Source: Helicobacter sp. 13S00482-2 (lineage in GTDB: Bacteria; Campylobacterota; Campylobacteria; Campylobacterales; Helicobacteraceae). Taken from it: 64,000 nucleotides of DNA. The DNA is taken from contig NZ_MLAT01000005.1 in the NCBI RefSeq assembly GCF_002272795.1, forward strand, positions 62,001 through 126,000. The letters run 5' to 3'. The notes below the pieces were generated by a model. It ran no database searches. It saw only the letters and a list, made by a program, of their open reading frames with translations, and was not told the DNA's origin. Below, one piece after another: positions 17,677 to 27,332 of the stretch. Position numbers and translations under genes: made by a program. How positions within the stretch are numbered: position 1 is the stretch's first letter; each line of letters begins with the position of its first letter.

Positions 17677-19930
17677 TTTCACTCCATTTCTTGAGGGTGA
17701 TTTTTGTATATGGATAGTCTTTATTGTGGATAAAATACCTACCTACATAAAAGAGGGCAACCATTCCTTTTAAATATTCTTCTTCAATAAAATCACAAAC
17801 AAAATCTTTACCTTCAATGCTGAAAAATACTTTTTGATATTTTTCAAGTTTATTTGCAATTGCAAATTGCTTTGAACCAATTATTTTAGGTTTATCAAAG
17901 TTAAAGAAATTTCCAGATTTTTTGGGAAAATACAAAATAGAGCCATTAGATTCAGGCAAGAAATCAATAGCTAAAAGCTCTACATGACCTTCATAGGAAA
18001 ATTTACCTAGAGTGAGAAAATATCCTCTATGTTCATTTCCATTGTGGTCAAAAAAATTCTCAAGATCATCATAAGCAATACCCTTAAATCCATTTTCTAA
18101 TGGAAGTTTGTTTGTGATTTCTATGAGTGAGGTCTCTGTCATTTCAAAATGTTGTGCGATATCACAAATATCATAACCTTCATAAGGTAAAGATGCAGAT
18201 ATGGGCAATAGTTGATAATCTGCATTTACAATACTTCCCTCTATTTGAAGCATAGAGGGAAGTATAAAATCAGCATTTAAAATAAAATCAACGTTCTGTT
18301 CATACTCTATATTTTCAATCATTTCATTGAGGATAAAATCTCCCTTTGCTTTATAGCCAACAACCCGAGTATTTTCAAAATTATCTTTTGATAGATCGCA
18401 AATCCTGGAAATTCCCACAGTGTTCCCAGAAGAAGGAATTGTTATAACTTTCATAGGAGTATATTTTTCTATTAGCCCAAGCATATAAGCAATCTGCTTA
18501 TATTGAGGGTGAGAAAAAAGTTCTGAACCTATAAAAATAACAGGATTTAGGGCTGATCTAAAAGTATTACCTAAATTAGTAAGCTCTTCTTCGCTAATAT
18601 TAGATTCAGAACTCAGATAGCCTATATCTAAATTTTCAATAAAATCACTTAAACTAGAATCCACAAGTGTGTCTTTTAAAAAACTATATAACATTAAGGC
18701 CACAACACCTAATTCTGTTTGAACTTCATATTGTATATAAGAGTTTTTTTTGAGTCGCTCATCAGGTACGGGATGCAGATAAATATATTTGATTTTTTGT
18801 GTTGTAATGGCATTAATAATTTGACTTTTAAGAATAGGGGTTTCATCAAAAATAAAACTAGCTAAGCTTATGCATAAATCAGCTTGTTTCAATGTTTCTT
18901 TCATGTTGTATATCTGTGCATTAGAAGTAGATTTAATAATAGAAGTAAATTCAAAATAATTTCGTGCTTCTTCGCAGTATAAAGGAATATTGAGTTTATT
19001 TTTAAGTTCATTTAAAATAAAGGCTTCTTCATTGCTTATTTGTGTTCCAATTCTTATGGCAGAGGCATTTTCAAAGGCCTTGATGGCATTTTTAAGTTGA
19101 TCGCTATCTTTGTAATAGATAGAAGAATTACCAAAATTATGCCGTCCAGAGTGACATAATTGAGAAAATTCCATTATTGTTGTACTCCTGTAGATTTTTT
19201 TATTTTTAGAAATATGAGTGGAATCGTTTGTGTTTTTACCCTCATATACGATATAGCAACCCAAAGCACAATTTGTGCAAACGCTAGGAGTTTTTTCAAG
19301 CTCCCAAACATTGGATGTATATTGAAATCTTTCTGAAGTCATGGCACCTGTTGGGCAGACGCTGACGCATTCATCACAATCTTCACAGTAACTCTGTGCA
19401 TTAATGCCAATTTTTGAATCATAGCCACCTGCTATTACTTGAAGATAATTATTTCCCACAATCTGATTGCAGGTTCTAGCACATCGCTCACACATGATAC
19501 ATAGGCTTTCGTCATAAATCTTATTTTTGAATGAAATAAAATCATCTTTTCGTTGTGTTGCACTGAAAGTCTGTATAGGTATCTTTGTTTCTAGTACTTT
19601 ATCTTGAAGCTCACATTCTCCACTTTTATCGCATACTCCACATTCTAGTGGGTGATTTATACACAAAAATTTCATAATCTCTTGGCGATGTTGCTCTAGT
19701 CTTGGTGTGTGAGTATGAACTCTAGTATTCTGAAGTGCGGGACTTTTGCATGAGGCGATGATATTTCCATTTTCTTCTTCCACGATACACATGCGACAAG
19801 CACCGACAGGGGCTAATTTTGGAAGATGACATAGGGTTGGAATGTAGATATGATTTCTTCTAGCAACTTCTAAAATACTTTCACCTTCATTAAAAGAAAA
19901 TTCTTTATTATTGATAAATATACCCATCAT
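17669..19930 (-). CDS. nuoG: NuoG-like complex I subunit, first copy
   Basis: A 753-aa NuoG homologue. It keeps the [2Fe-2S] site (CHLPKLAPVGACRMC), HPLECGVCDKSGEC, CIMCERCARTC, CEDCDECVSVCP and an N7-type site (CTNCALGC with a later Cys in LCHSGRHN), so all Fe-S sites of the family look usable, followed by a molybdopterin-type fold without metal-binding evidence. Start ATG 19930 overlaps the upstream stop (ATGA). It is clearly diverged from the downstream 810-aa paralogue, both having the same domain order, so the pair is an old duplication. It may be the partner of the GltD-like flavoprotein directly upstream. Confidence 0.92.
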   Translation of the reverse strand: MMGIFINNKEFSFNEGESILEVARRNHIYIPTLCHLPKLAPVGACRMCIVEEENGNIIASCKSPALQNTRVHTHTPRLEQHRQEIMKFLCINHPLECGVCDKSGECELQDKVLETKIPIQTFSATQRKDDFISFKNKIYDESLCIMCERCARTCNQIVGNNYLQVIAGGYDSKIGINAQSYCEDCDECVSVCPTGAMTSERFQYTSNVWELEKTPSVCTNCALGCYIVYEGKNTNDSTHISKNKKIYRSTTIMEFSQLCHSGRHNFGNSSIYYKDSDQLKNAIKAFENASAIRIGTQISNEEAFILNELKNKLNIPLYCEEARNYFEFTSIIKSTSNAQIYNMKETLKQADLCISLASFIFDETPILKSQIINAITTQKIKYIYLHPVPDERLKKNSYIQYEVQTELGVVALMLYSFLKDTLVDSSLSDFIENLDIGYLSSESNISEEELTNLGNTFRSALNPVIFIGSELFSHPQYKQIAYMLGLIEKYTPMKVITIPSSGNTVGISRICDLSKDNFENTRVVGYKAKGDFILNEMIENIEYEQNVDFILNADFILPSMLQIEGSIVNADYQLLPISASLPYEGYDICDIAQHFEMTETSLIEITNKLPLENGFKGIAYDDLENFFDHNGNEHRGYFLTLGKFSYEGHVELLAIDFLPESNGSILYFPKKSGNFFNFDKPKIIGSKQFAIANKLEKYQKVFFSIEGKDFVCDFIEEEYLKGMVALFYVGRYFIHNKDYPYTKITLKKWSENA

Positions 19931-21855
19931 AACACCGCCATTGCTATGTAATAACATCGCATACATCTTTGAGCTTCATAAAAAGCTTCTTGATTGCTCA
20001 ATCCAAAATTAACTTCAATAAAGCTTTTTTTTCGTTCCTGTGGAGATACTTTTTGGCTTTCAGATCTTTTGAGTCCCTTATTCCATCCTCTGACATCTTC
20101 ACTTTTGTTAAATACGCCGATTTGATGAAGATAATCTTCCATCTTTTCTTCATCACTTAAGGATATTTCATTGTTTTTTAGATAGCGTTTGATGACATTT
20201 GCTACTCGTTTTCCTTGGCCTACGGCATTTACAATTGTTAGAGGACCACTCACACAATCGCCACAACCAAATACACCTTTTTTGCTTGTTGCAAAAGTCC
20301 CTTCTTGAGTTTGCAGTGTTCCCCATTTTGTGATTTCTATTTCCCATTCTTTTGGTAAATATGAGAAGTCTGGAATCTGCGAAACAGCAGGTATTAAAAT
20401 ATCACATTCAAATCTTGATGGCGGTTTATCTATTTTAATAAGTTCGCCTTTTGGAGAGTCGGGAGTTTTTTTGAGTTCAAAATATCCAACATCTATGGCG
20501 GTGATTTTATTGTCTTTAGAAGCAACACCAACAACAGTGGATAAAAATTCAAACTTCACGCCTTCCTCTACACTCTCGTGATATTCTTCTTTTGAGGTAT
20601 TTTTGATGATAGTTGCTTCATCTCTTCTATAGAGCATTGTGACAGATTTTGCTCCAAGTCTTATGGCAGATCTCACAACATCCATAGAGGTAAAGCCCCC
20701 ACCTACACAGACAATATTTTTACCTTTTATGTCAGGAATTTCACATAGATTGAATTTTTGAGCTAGATTGACTTCATCCATAAATTTAATCGCAGGAAGA
20801 TAGCCTTCTAATAGAGGATCTTCATTGCTAAAACCAAGTTTTTTGGAAATTCTAGCCCCCGTTGCTAAGACTATAGCTTGGTGAGATTTTTCCAACTCTA
20901 GCATTGATTTTTCATTCATAGGGCTTGAAGTATGAAATCTCACACCAAGTTCTTTGAGCATATCAATATCGTGATTGTAATTTGAAATAGGCATTCGATA
21001 ATTTGGAACTCCTACTGCTACCTCTCCACCCAAAACAGGCAAGGCTTCATAAACATCTACACCAACTCCTTCAAGAGCTAGATAATAAGCAGTACTCAAG
21101 CCTCCTGGTCCTGCACCAATGATGGCAACTTTCTGCGTACATGGATGTTGCGTTATGGATTTTGGATGCTGATAAGGCAAATGCATATCAAATTCATAAT
21201 CTGCTCCAATTCTTTTGAGCTCCATTATACTTATAGGCTCATCTAAAATTGATCGTCTGCAAGCACTTTCGCAAGGATGAGGGCATACTCTACCACAAAC
21301 TTGAGCTAAAGGCATTGAACTTCTTGTGGCACTTAAAGAATCTGCAAAAAGCATATCTCTAACCCCTTCAATATAAGCAGGAATATTAACATGAGAAGGA
21401 CAGGCATCGGTGCAAGGAGCAGTGATTTTAGAAATATATTTTTGAGTATTGCTAGCTTTTTGTGGATTTAAAAAAATCTCTCTTTTGGTTTTAAGCATTT
21501 GCAAGATAGGTTTAGGAGTTGTTTTTCCAATCTCACATTTACTAGTATTTTGCATCAAGTGAGCGGTTTCTTCCAATCTATTAATATTTTCAAGAAGATT
21601 ATCAGGATCATTTTGGATTCTGCATAAAAGATCATACAAGACTCTGCCACCATATTTTCCAGGCGTACATCTTCCACAAGCTTCAGAGTAGCATTGATAT
21701 TGAAAGGCATAATTTTTGAGCATATCTAAAATATCCGTGTTTTCATCAAAAACTACAACTCCATCCCATCCTATGAAGGACTTCATTTTTTCATTTTGAA
21801 GATGATTGGGGAATTCTCCTGCCCCAATTGAATACGGAAGAAAAGGTTGCATCAT
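19927..21855 (-). CDS. Fusion of NuoF C-terminal-like domain with GltD-like flavoprotein
   Basis: A 642-aa protein in the nuoF position. Residues ~30-135 resemble the C-terminal N3-cluster domain of NuoF (EACGRCTPGKYGG, later SKCEIGKTTPKP), but the FMN/NADH-binding part of NuoF is absent. From ~150 it is a complete GltD/NfnL-type oxidoreductase: Cys-rich Fe-S region (CTDACPSHVNIPAY; CGRVCPHPCESACRR), FAD motif (VAIIGAGPGGLSTAYYLA), nucleotide motif (VCVGGGFTSMDVVRSA with following YRRDE), the FAD-closing GVFGCGDCVSGP, and a terminal RCMRC. H. pylori and C. jejuni have shorter unrelated-to-NADH substitutes here (HP1265, Cj1574). The domain content suggests NAD(P)H or ferredoxin-linked input to complex I; substrate unproven. 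Confidence 0.85.
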   Translation of the reverse strand: MMQPFLPYSIGAGEFPNHLQNEKMKSFIGWDGVVVFDENTDILDMLKNYAFQYQCYSEACGRCTPGKYGGRVLYDLLCRIQNDPDNLLENINRLEETAHLMQNTSKCEIGKTTPKPILQMLKTKREIFLNPQKASNTQKYISKITAPCTDACPSHVNIPAYIEGVRDMLFADSLSATRSSMPLAQVCGRVCPHPCESACRRSILDEPISIMELKRIGADYEFDMHLPYQHPKSITQHPCTQKVAIIGAGPGGLSTAYYLALEGVGVDVYEALPVLGGEVAVGVPNYRMPISNYNHDIDMLKELGVRFHTSSPMNEKSMLELEKSHQAIVLATGARISKKLGFSNEDPLLEGYLPAIKFMDEVNLAQKFNLCEIPDIKGKNIVCVGGGFTSMDVVRSAIRLGAKSVTMLYRRDEATIIKNTSKEEYHESVEEGVKFEFLSTVVGVASKDNKITAIDVGYFELKKTPDSPKGELIKIDKPPSRFECDILIPAVSQIPDFSYLPKEWEIEITKWGTLQTQEGTFATSKKGVFGCGDCVSGPLTIVNAVGQGKRVANVIKRYLKNNEISLSDEEKMEDYLHQIGVFNKSEDVRGWNKGLKRSESQKVSPQERKKSFIEVNFGLSNQEAFYEAQRCMRCYYIAMAVL

Positions 21856-22085
21856 CTAACCTTTTTTTTCACCACAAGCGTCCAATCAACGTGATTGAAT
21901 CTAATAGAGTTCATCAGATCATCTCCGCGATTTTTGATAAATTCCGCACTTTTAGAAATATTTTCAAAATCACCAATTTCAAATAAAAATATCCCCACTT
22001 CTCCATCAGTAAGTTCAGAGTCAATCAATTCGCCCATACGATCATAAAAATCATTTTTTAAATGCCTGAGATCAAAACGCTTCAT
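21852..22085 (-). CDS. NuoE-replacing small complex I protein (HP1264-like)
   Basis: A 77-aa hydrophilic protein lying between nuoD and the flavoprotein gene, overlapping both by 4 bp. It contains no Cys and cannot carry the NuoE [2Fe-2S] cluster. Its size, place and pattern ([45 protein letters not shown]) fit the small protein that substitutes for NuoE in H. pylori (HP1264) and C. jejuni (Cj1575), recalled from memory. In C. jejuni that module was reported to use flavodoxin instead of NADH. Confidence 0.8.
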   Translation of the reverse strand: MKRFDLRHLKNDFYDRMGELIDSELTDGEVGIFLFEIGDFENISKSAEFIKNRGDDLMNSIRFNHVDWTLVVKKKVR

Positions 22086-23311
22086 CTATCCACCTCTCCA
22101 AATACTGCATTGGTTGATCCAATAATTGTTACAACATCAGCGAGATAATGGCCTATGAGAATATCTTGAAGGCATCCTATGTGATAGAAGCTTGGGGTTT
22201 TGATTTTAATTCTATGAGGGTAGGGGTTACCTTGAGAGTTAATAAAAAATCCTAGCTCTCCTTTTGGAGATTCTGTAGGAGCATACACCTCGCCTTTGGG
22301 AGGACGCATACCCTGTGTTACAAGCACAAAGTGTTGCATTAAGGCATAGTTCTGAGTCATTATATCTTCCTTTGGCGAAGATATATAATCAGGTGCCTTT
22401 GCCATAATAATAGAATCAGTTTTTGGGTACATTTCTATGAGTTGTTCTAAAATCTTCACAGACTCCCTTATTTCCTCCATATAGAGCCTATATCTTCCAT
22501 AACTATCACCGCTATTTGTGATAGGAACGCTAAAATCTAGTTCGTCATATAGCTCATAAGGATCTTCTTTACGTACATCATAAGCCACACCACTAGCACG
22601 AAGCATGATTCCACTTAGTCCCCAATTTTTTGCTACTTCTGCTGAGATCGTACCCACATTTTCAAGTCTAGATCGCCAAATTCGATTATTGTCAAGCAAT
22701 CCCTCTATGAGAGCTACTGTGCTATTAGTTTCTTGGATAAATTTTTTGAGATCTTCAATCCATTTTGGTGGTAAATCAAGAGGCACTCCACCAATTCTAA
22801 TTGCATTATGGGTCAATCTTGCACCACAATAGTCTTCCATCAAATCAAGGCCATATTCTCTAGTTTTAAAGCAATATAAAAACATCGAGAGTGCACCCAC
22901 ATCCATTCCGTGAACAGCAACAAACATTATGTGAGAAATAATCCTATTGAGTTCTAATAACATTGTTCTAATTACTTGAGCTCTCCTAGGAATTTTGATA
23001 TCAATAAGCTTTTCCACTGCATGAGCAAATGCATAATTATTGCTTGCAGCAGAAGTGTAATCAAGTCTATCTGTTGTAGGCATAAACTCATTATAAATCA
23101 TATTTTCAGCTAGTTTTTCTATTCCTCTGTGTAGATAACCAATATCTGGCGTAGCTTTCACTACCTTTTCCCCATCAAGTTCTAAAATCAATCTCAATTG
23201 ACCGTGAGAGGATGGATGTTGAGGCCCAAAATTTATAATCATTTTATCATCATCTCGTTCAAAAACAATATTTTCAAATTGTGGTTTGAGTTTGGTATAA
23301 ATTTGTGGCAT
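22082..23311 (-). CDS. nuoD: Complex I subunit D (49 kDa type)
   Basis: A 409-aa quinone-site subunit related to the large subunit of [NiFe]-hydrogenases but lacking the metal Cys. Visible: [22 protein letters not shown] (around residues 26-47), [12 protein letters not shown], the quinone-site Tyr/His region and the C-terminal [27 protein letters not shown]. It starts at the stop of nuoC (1-bp overlap), indicating coupling. Full length for NuoD. Confidence 0.97.
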   Translation of the reverse strand: MPQIYTKLKPQFENIVFERDDDKMIINFGPQHPSSHGQLRLILELDGEKVVKATPDIGYLHRGIEKLAENMIYNEFMPTTDRLDYTSAASNNYAFAHAVEKLIDIKIPRRAQVIRTMLLELNRIISHIMFVAVHGMDVGALSMFLYCFKTREYGLDLMEDYCGARLTHNAIRIGGVPLDLPPKWIEDLKKFIQETNSTVALIEGLLDNNRIWRSRLENVGTISAEVAKNWGLSGIMLRASGVAYDVRKEDPYELYDELDFSVPITNSGDSYGRYRLYMEEIRESVKILEQLIEMYPKTDSIIMAKAPDYISSPKEDIMTQNYALMQHFVLVTQGMRPPKGEVYAPTESPKGELGFFINSQGNPYPHRIKIKTPSFYHIGCLQDILIGHYLADVVTIIGSTNAVFGEVDR

Positions 23312-24114
23312 TAGCGTCTCTCTTTCAAAACTTTAGCTTTAGATGGATCTAAGTTTTTAACAAATAAAGCCTTGGAAGATTTGTTGCTGTTTAATACAGA
23401 TTGAGTTTGCATACCTTTTTGTGTTTCATGTCCAATCCTGGTAAAATTGAAAGTATCTTTTTCATCCACTCTTGCACTATCTCTTTGCTCAGGGCCTATG
23501 ATCTGTCTGTATTCTTTGCCAAATATTTTATCAACCTCATACCAAGAGGCGTGTTCATCGCCTTTAAGAGGATATGATTTTAACAATGGGTATCCTACCC
23601 AATCTTGAGGCATAAGCAATCTTGTTAAATGAGGATGTCCACTGAATATGATTCCAAACATATCAAAGGTTTCCCTTTCGCTCCAAATAGCACATCTAAA
23701 CTCTGTGACTATAGAATCAATACTTTCGTTTGGCTTTAAAATACATTTGACTCTGATACGTCTTTTTTCAGAATTATTCACATTGCAAGAAAGAAGCTGA
23801 TAAAACATTTCAAATTCTCCCTTTAATTCTAGCATATCAATCGCACTCATCTCGTTAAGCACTTCATATCCAAGTTTTTTAAGAATTTTCATTATAGGTA
23901 AGAGATCTGTTTTTTGAATCCAAAACACAGCAGTACCTAACTCTATATAGCTATCACAAATATGATACTCATAGCTCAGATGATTATAGATAACTTCATA
24001 TGGACTACCTATTATGGAAGTTTTTGAAGTTAATTTTGGTTGATAAAATTTATCTGTATGATAAGCCTTCTTTTGAATATCTAAACCAATTTTGTTTTGT
24101 CTAACCATAATCAT
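23311..24114 (-). CDS. nuoC: Complex I subunit C (30 kDa type)
   Basis: A 267-aa peripheral subunit. The core ~95-215 has the NuoC signature [18 protein letters not shown] followed by [18 protein letters not shown] and LKGDEH. An N-terminal extension of ~60 residues and a C-terminal tail of ~45 residues match the epsilon-type NuoC. Start ATG 24114 has AAAGGA upstream; a second in-frame ATG at 24108 is possible. Confidence 0.95.
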   Translation of the reverse strand: MIMVRQNKIGLDIQKKAYHTDKFYQPKLTSKTSIIGSPYEVIYNHLSYEYHICDSYIELGTAVFWIQKTDLLPIMKILKKLGYEVLNEMSAIDMLELKGEFEMFYQLLSCNVNNSEKRRIRVKCILKPNESIDSIVTEFRCAIWSERETFDMFGIIFSGHPHLTRLLMPQDWVGYPLLKSYPLKGDEHASWYEVDKIFGKEYRQIIGPEQRDSARVDEKDTFNFTRIGHETQKGMQTQSVLNSNKSSKALFVKNLDPSKAKVLKERR

Positions 24115-24122
24115 CTATCCTT

Positions 24123-24632
24123 TTATATCAAACGCTTAGGCGGATTTTTACGAAAAGCTTTTTCGCTTCTTATCTTTTTCTGCAACATCATTAAGGCATA
24201 TTGAAGCGTTTCTGGACGTGGAGCACAGCCAGGAAGATAAATATCAACAGGAATAATCCTATCCACACCCTGAACGGTAGCATAGGTGTTAAACATACCG
24301 CCTGTATTTGCACAACTACCCATAGAAATAACCCATTTTGGTTCGGGCATTTGATCATAAAGTCTTCGTGTGAATTCAGCGTGTTTTTTTGTAACTGTGC
24401 CAGCAATAATCATCACATCTGATTGTCTAGGAGAAGCACGAAAAATCGTTCCAAATCTATCGAAATCAAAACGAGATCCACCTGCTGCCATCATTTCTAT
24501 AGCACAACAAGCAAGACCATAAGTAAGCGGCCAAAGCGAATTGCTCCTTGCCCAATTTAGAAGATTATCAACAGTTGTTAAGGCGATAGGCAATCCTGAG
24601 TTTTTTAAATAATTTACTTGATGTTGTGCCAC
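24123..24632 (-). CDS. nuoB: Complex I subunit B, N2 cluster
   Basis: A 169-aa subunit that holds the terminal [4Fe-4S] cluster N2, which donates to quinone. Ligands visible: tandem Cys in [11 protein letters not shown], then [11 protein letters not shown] and [10 protein letters not shown]. Start taken at GTG 24632, six or seven bases after GAGGAG; a TTG at 24653 in the same frame would add seven residues and has no good site. It overlaps the nuoA 3' end by 19 bp. Confidence 0.95.
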   Translation of the reverse strand: MAQHQVNYLKNSGLPIALTTVDNLLNWARSNSLWPLTYGLACCAIEMMAAGGSRFDFDRFGTIFRASPRQSDVMIIAGTVTKKHAEFTRRLYDQMPEPKWVISMGSCANTGGMFNTYATVQGVDRIIPVDIYLPGCAPRPETLQYALMMLQKKIRSEKAFRKNPPKRLI

Positions 24633-25003
24633 GATAATGCTCCTCTTTTCCAAGCGTAAACAAAACCAATTATCAGGAATCCAACAAAACTTAACATTTC
24701 CATAAATCCAAATATGCCTAGAGATTTAAAATCTATAGCCCAAGGAAACATAAAAACAATCTCAACATCAAATAAAATAAAAAGCATTGCCATGATATAA
24801 AACTGATGAGAGACCCTGTTTTGTTGCTTAATAGGCAAGGGCCCACATTCATATGCAGATAGCTTTAGCTTATCATTTTTTTTATCCGCTAGTTTTCGAC
24901 TGATAAAACGTTGAATTCTCAAGGTTGCATTGAAGGCTAAAAAGGTAAATACAAAAATTATAAACACCCCAAAATAAGGATGTAAAAGTAAGGCGTTTTC
25001 CAT
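24614..25003 (-). CDS. nuoA: Complex I subunit A
   Basis: A 129-aa membrane subunit, three helices, with the conserved [11 protein letters not shown] loop (~45-55) and [22 protein letters not shown] helix pair. The start is ATG 25003 (AGGA eight bases upstream), giving the standard NuoA N-terminus; a longer frame to 25075 adds 24 residues with no site. First gene of the nuo operon. A -10-like TACAAT lies ~40 bp upstream on the minus strand. Confidence 0.95.
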   Translation of the reverse strand: MENALLLHPYFGVFIIFVFTFLAFNATLRIQRFISRKLADKKNDKLKLSAYECGPLPIKQQNRVSHQFYIMAMLFILFDVEIVFMFPWAIDFKSLGIFGFMEMLSFVGFLIIGFVYAWKRGALSWHNIK

Positions 25004-25104
25004 TCTGTAATTCCTAAAAATTGAAAGTTTGTTCGTTGATTGAATTGTAGTCTTAAAATGATTAAAAATAAACAAAGAAAATTTAATCTGTCAAAAAAAG
25101 GAGA

Positions 25105-25129
25105 TTTTTGTTACAAATAGTAACAAAAA
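25105..25129. terminator. Perfect 10-bp inverted repeat between PHP gene and nuoA
   Basis: TTTTTGTTAC (25105-25114) and GTAACAAAAA (25120-25129) are perfect arms around a 5-base loop, lying in the only sizeable gap between the nikR-nadD-rsfS-PHP operon and nuoA. On the minus strand it is followed after a few bases by a T-run, so it may terminate the upstream operon. An operator for nuo transcription is the alternative. Confidence 0.4.
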
Positions 25130-25169
25130 AATAGTGTTAATTTTTTACTATTTATTAGAATTAAGAATA

Positions 25170-25958
25170 TTAAATTTCAACCATATGGGGTATTTTTTTC
25201 TTAAAATATACAGCCTTTTTATAGCCTATATTTTTCGCAATTTTTAAACATTCTTCATATCCAAATCCAACTTGATCTACACTGTGTGCATCGCTTCCAA
25301 ATGTGATGGGTATTTCCATTTTTTTTGCAATTTTTAGAATTTCAATACTTGGGTATTGTTCTTTTATGGGTTTATGAAAACCTGATGCATTGATTTCAAG
25401 AACCATCTTATTATCCCTAATGTTTTCAAGTGTCTTTTGTATATTTTGGTATAATTTCTGATTTGGACTATGATTAAAAATTTTGAGCAAATCAAAATGT
25501 CCAACTATTTGAAAGAGATTACTTTGTGCCATTTTGGCAATTGCTTTGAGATATTTTTCCCAACATTCTTCCAAGTTTCGTTTGGCATATTCTGCCATAA
25601 ATTCAGGATTATCAAATCCCCATTCATCCAAGAAGTGCACAGAACCAATCAGATAATCAAAAGGATACTCAAGAATTCTTTTTTCTATTAAATTTTCTCT
25701 ATTGCAAATAAAATCAACTTCTAGCCCCATTAAGATCAATATTTTATCTTGGTATTTGTTTTGAGCATTACTTATCATCTGAGAATATGTAACTAATTCC
25801 TCAGATTTCATTCTGTATTTTGAATCAAAATCCATGGGGGAATGACAGGAAAACCCATAAACATCAACCCCGAGTTCTATTGCTTTTGTTATATACTCAT
25901 CTACACTACCTTGTGCATGATTGCATAAGATAGTGTGGTTGTGTAGATCTATCCTCAT
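25170..25958 (-). CDS. PHP-domain phosphatase, histidinol-phosphatase (HisK/HisJ) type
   Basis: A 262-aa PHP (polymerase and histidinol phosphatase) domain protein. Metal-binding residues are seen in the order expected: MRIDLHNHTILCNHA (HxH), FSCHSP, GLEVDFI, IGSVHFLD, VGHFDLLK and FGSDAHSVDQVG. This is the HisJ/K pattern, and the likely reaction is dephosphorylation of L-histidinol phosphate, though other phosphoesters are possible. It overlaps rsfS by 4 bp. Confidence 0.85.
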   Translation of the reverse strand: MRIDLHNHTILCNHAQGSVDEYITKAIELGVDVYGFSCHSPMDFDSKYRMKSEELVTYSQMISNAQNKYQDKILILMGLEVDFICNRENLIEKRILEYPFDYLIGSVHFLDEWGFDNPEFMAEYAKRNLEECWEKYLKAIAKMAQSNLFQIVGHFDLLKIFNHSPNQKLYQNIQKTLENIRDNKMVLEINASGFHKPIKEQYPSIEILKIAKKMEIPITFGSDAHSVDQVGFGYEECLKIAKNIGYKKAVYFKKKIPHMVEI

Positions 25959-26311
25959 ATTTGCAATGATTCTTGTTTTTTTATTTTAGTTAAAAACTCT
26001 TCCAAATTAAATTTTTTACGATGATTTTCAGTAAAAATATGAATCATTATATCGCCCAAGTCTGCTATAATCCAATCCTCACTTTCTTCATCAGTGCTAT
26101 AAAATACCTCTCCTAATGATTTGAGTTCAGTTTTTAACATATCCAATAGTGCATAAGAATGTTTTCCTGCCATTGCTGTAGCGATGATTACGCAATCTAC
26201 AATATAGTCTTTACCTTCAAGATCAAAAATATCAATATTTTCAGCCTTTTTCTGGTCGAGTAATTCTGTGATGATTTTTGTCCTCTTGGATAGATTTTTT
26301 GTTTGGGTCAA
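25955..26311 (-). CDS. rsfS: Ribosomal silencing factor RsfS
   Basis: A 118-aa Iojap/YbeB-family protein that binds ribosomal protein uL14 and blocks 30S-50S joining under poor nutrition. Conserved pieces: ENIDIFDLEGKDYIVDCVII, AMAGKHSYALLDML and the DWIIADLGDIMIHIFTE core. It overlaps nadD by 4 bp; the nadD-rsfS pair is common in bacteria. Confidence 0.93.
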   Translation of the reverse strand: MTQTKNLSKRTKIITELLDQKKAENIDIFDLEGKDYIVDCVIIATAMAGKHSYALLDMLKTELKSLGEVFYSTDEESEDWIIADLGDIMIHIFTENHRKKFNLEEFLTKIKKQESLQI

Positions 26312-26871
26312 TTTAACTCCTTGTATGATTTGATAACTTCAGATTTGATTGTCTCAGGGAGATCATTTGGCAGATGACCTAGCGAAAGTCCTTCTCTGAT
26401 TTGAGTGGATGAGATTTTATACTTTACTTCTGGTAGGGAAATTTTGTATAAATCTTTATTATCTGTATTGTATCCATATCTTTCAATCAATACGAATTCT
26501 ACTAAATTTCTGAGTTCTTCATATCGTTCCCATTTATGGAGGTTAAATAGATTATCTTCGCCAATAATAAAAAATATTTTTTTTGGGTGCAATTGGTCTT
26601 TTAATGCTAACACACTCTGAATGCTAGGTATAGGTTTTTTTTGAATTATTTCCATATCGCTGACTTCTACTTTTGATAGATTTGCATTCAATCTTTTCAT
26701 CCATTCATATCGTTTGCTTTCATGGAACAAACAAGGATTTTTTAGAGGGTTTTGATAGGCAACAATAACGATAAGTTTGTCAATATCAAGTTTCTGCAGA
26801 GCAACTTGAATGGTCTGGATATGAGCAATATGAGGTGGATCAAAGCTCCCACCATAGACAGCAATATTCAT
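26308..26871 (-). CDS. nadD: Nicotinate-nucleotide adenylyltransferase
   Basis: A 187-aa nucleotidyltransferase making deamido-NAD from NaMN and ATP. The ATP-binding YGGSFDPPHIAHI at the N-terminus, the FIIGEDNLFNLHKWERYEEL segment and C-terminal KISSTQIREGL (ISSTxIR) motif are complete. Its start overlaps the nikR stop by one base. The order nadD-nikR-exbB matches H. pylori HP1337-HP1339 as I recall. Confidence 0.95.
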   Translation of the reverse strand: MNIAVYGGSFDPPHIAHIQTIQVALQKLDIDKLIVIVAYQNPLKNPCLFHESKRYEWMKRLNANLSKVEVSDMEIIQKKPIPSIQSVLALKDQLHPKKIFFIIGEDNLFNLHKWERYEELRNLVEFVLIERYGYNTDNKDLYKISLPEVKYKISSTQIREGLSLGHLPNDLPETIKSEVIKSYKELN

Positions 26872-27332
26872 TATTCATCTTTTTCAAAACTTGAGGCTTT
26901 TGTAAGTTTTGAAAATTTCACTCCCCGCAATCCACCAATCTCTAAAGAAAGTTTTTGAACTTGGATTGGAGAACCTCTCAGAATAATAGTTTCTAAACAA
27001 TTACAAGAATCAATATGGACATGAGTATTACACAAAATACTAACAGAACTATTATGCTGAATATCTATCATTCTTTGATTGAGTTCTCTTTGATGATGGT
27101 CATATACAATTACAAGTACAGCAATATAATCATTTTCGCACGAGGAATTATTTTGAGCATCCCAACTATCCTCTACTAATTTTTCACGTATCATATCTCT
27201 AACTAATTCCGATCTAGACGAATAGCCATTTTTAATGATACGAGTGTCTAGTTCATTTAGAAGATTTTCTTGGAGAGATACTGAAAATCTTATCGTGCAG
27301 TCATTTTCTTTTGTATGTGTTTTTAGTTGCAT
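26871..27332 (-). CDS. nikR: Nickel-responsive regulator NikR
   Basis: A 153-aa ribbon-helix-helix regulator. The N-terminal RHH domain ([18 protein letters not shown] and the helix [15 protein letters not shown]) is followed by the ACT-like nickel-sensing domain with His/Cys ligands in YDHHQREL and [14 protein letters not shown]. In H. pylori NikR controls urease, nickel uptake and exbBD-tonB; here it is divergent from exbB and heads an operon with nadD, rsfS and the PHP gene. Its ribosome binding site is weak (AAAG directly before ATG). Confidence 0.95.
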   Translation of the reverse strand: MQLKTHTKENDCTIRFSVSLQENLLNELDTRIIKNGYSSRSELVRDMIREKLVEDSWDAQNNSSCENDYIAVLVIVYDHHQRELNQRMIDIQHNSSVSILCNTHVHIDSCNCLETIILRGSPIQVQKLSLEIGGLRGVKFSKLTKASSFEKDE

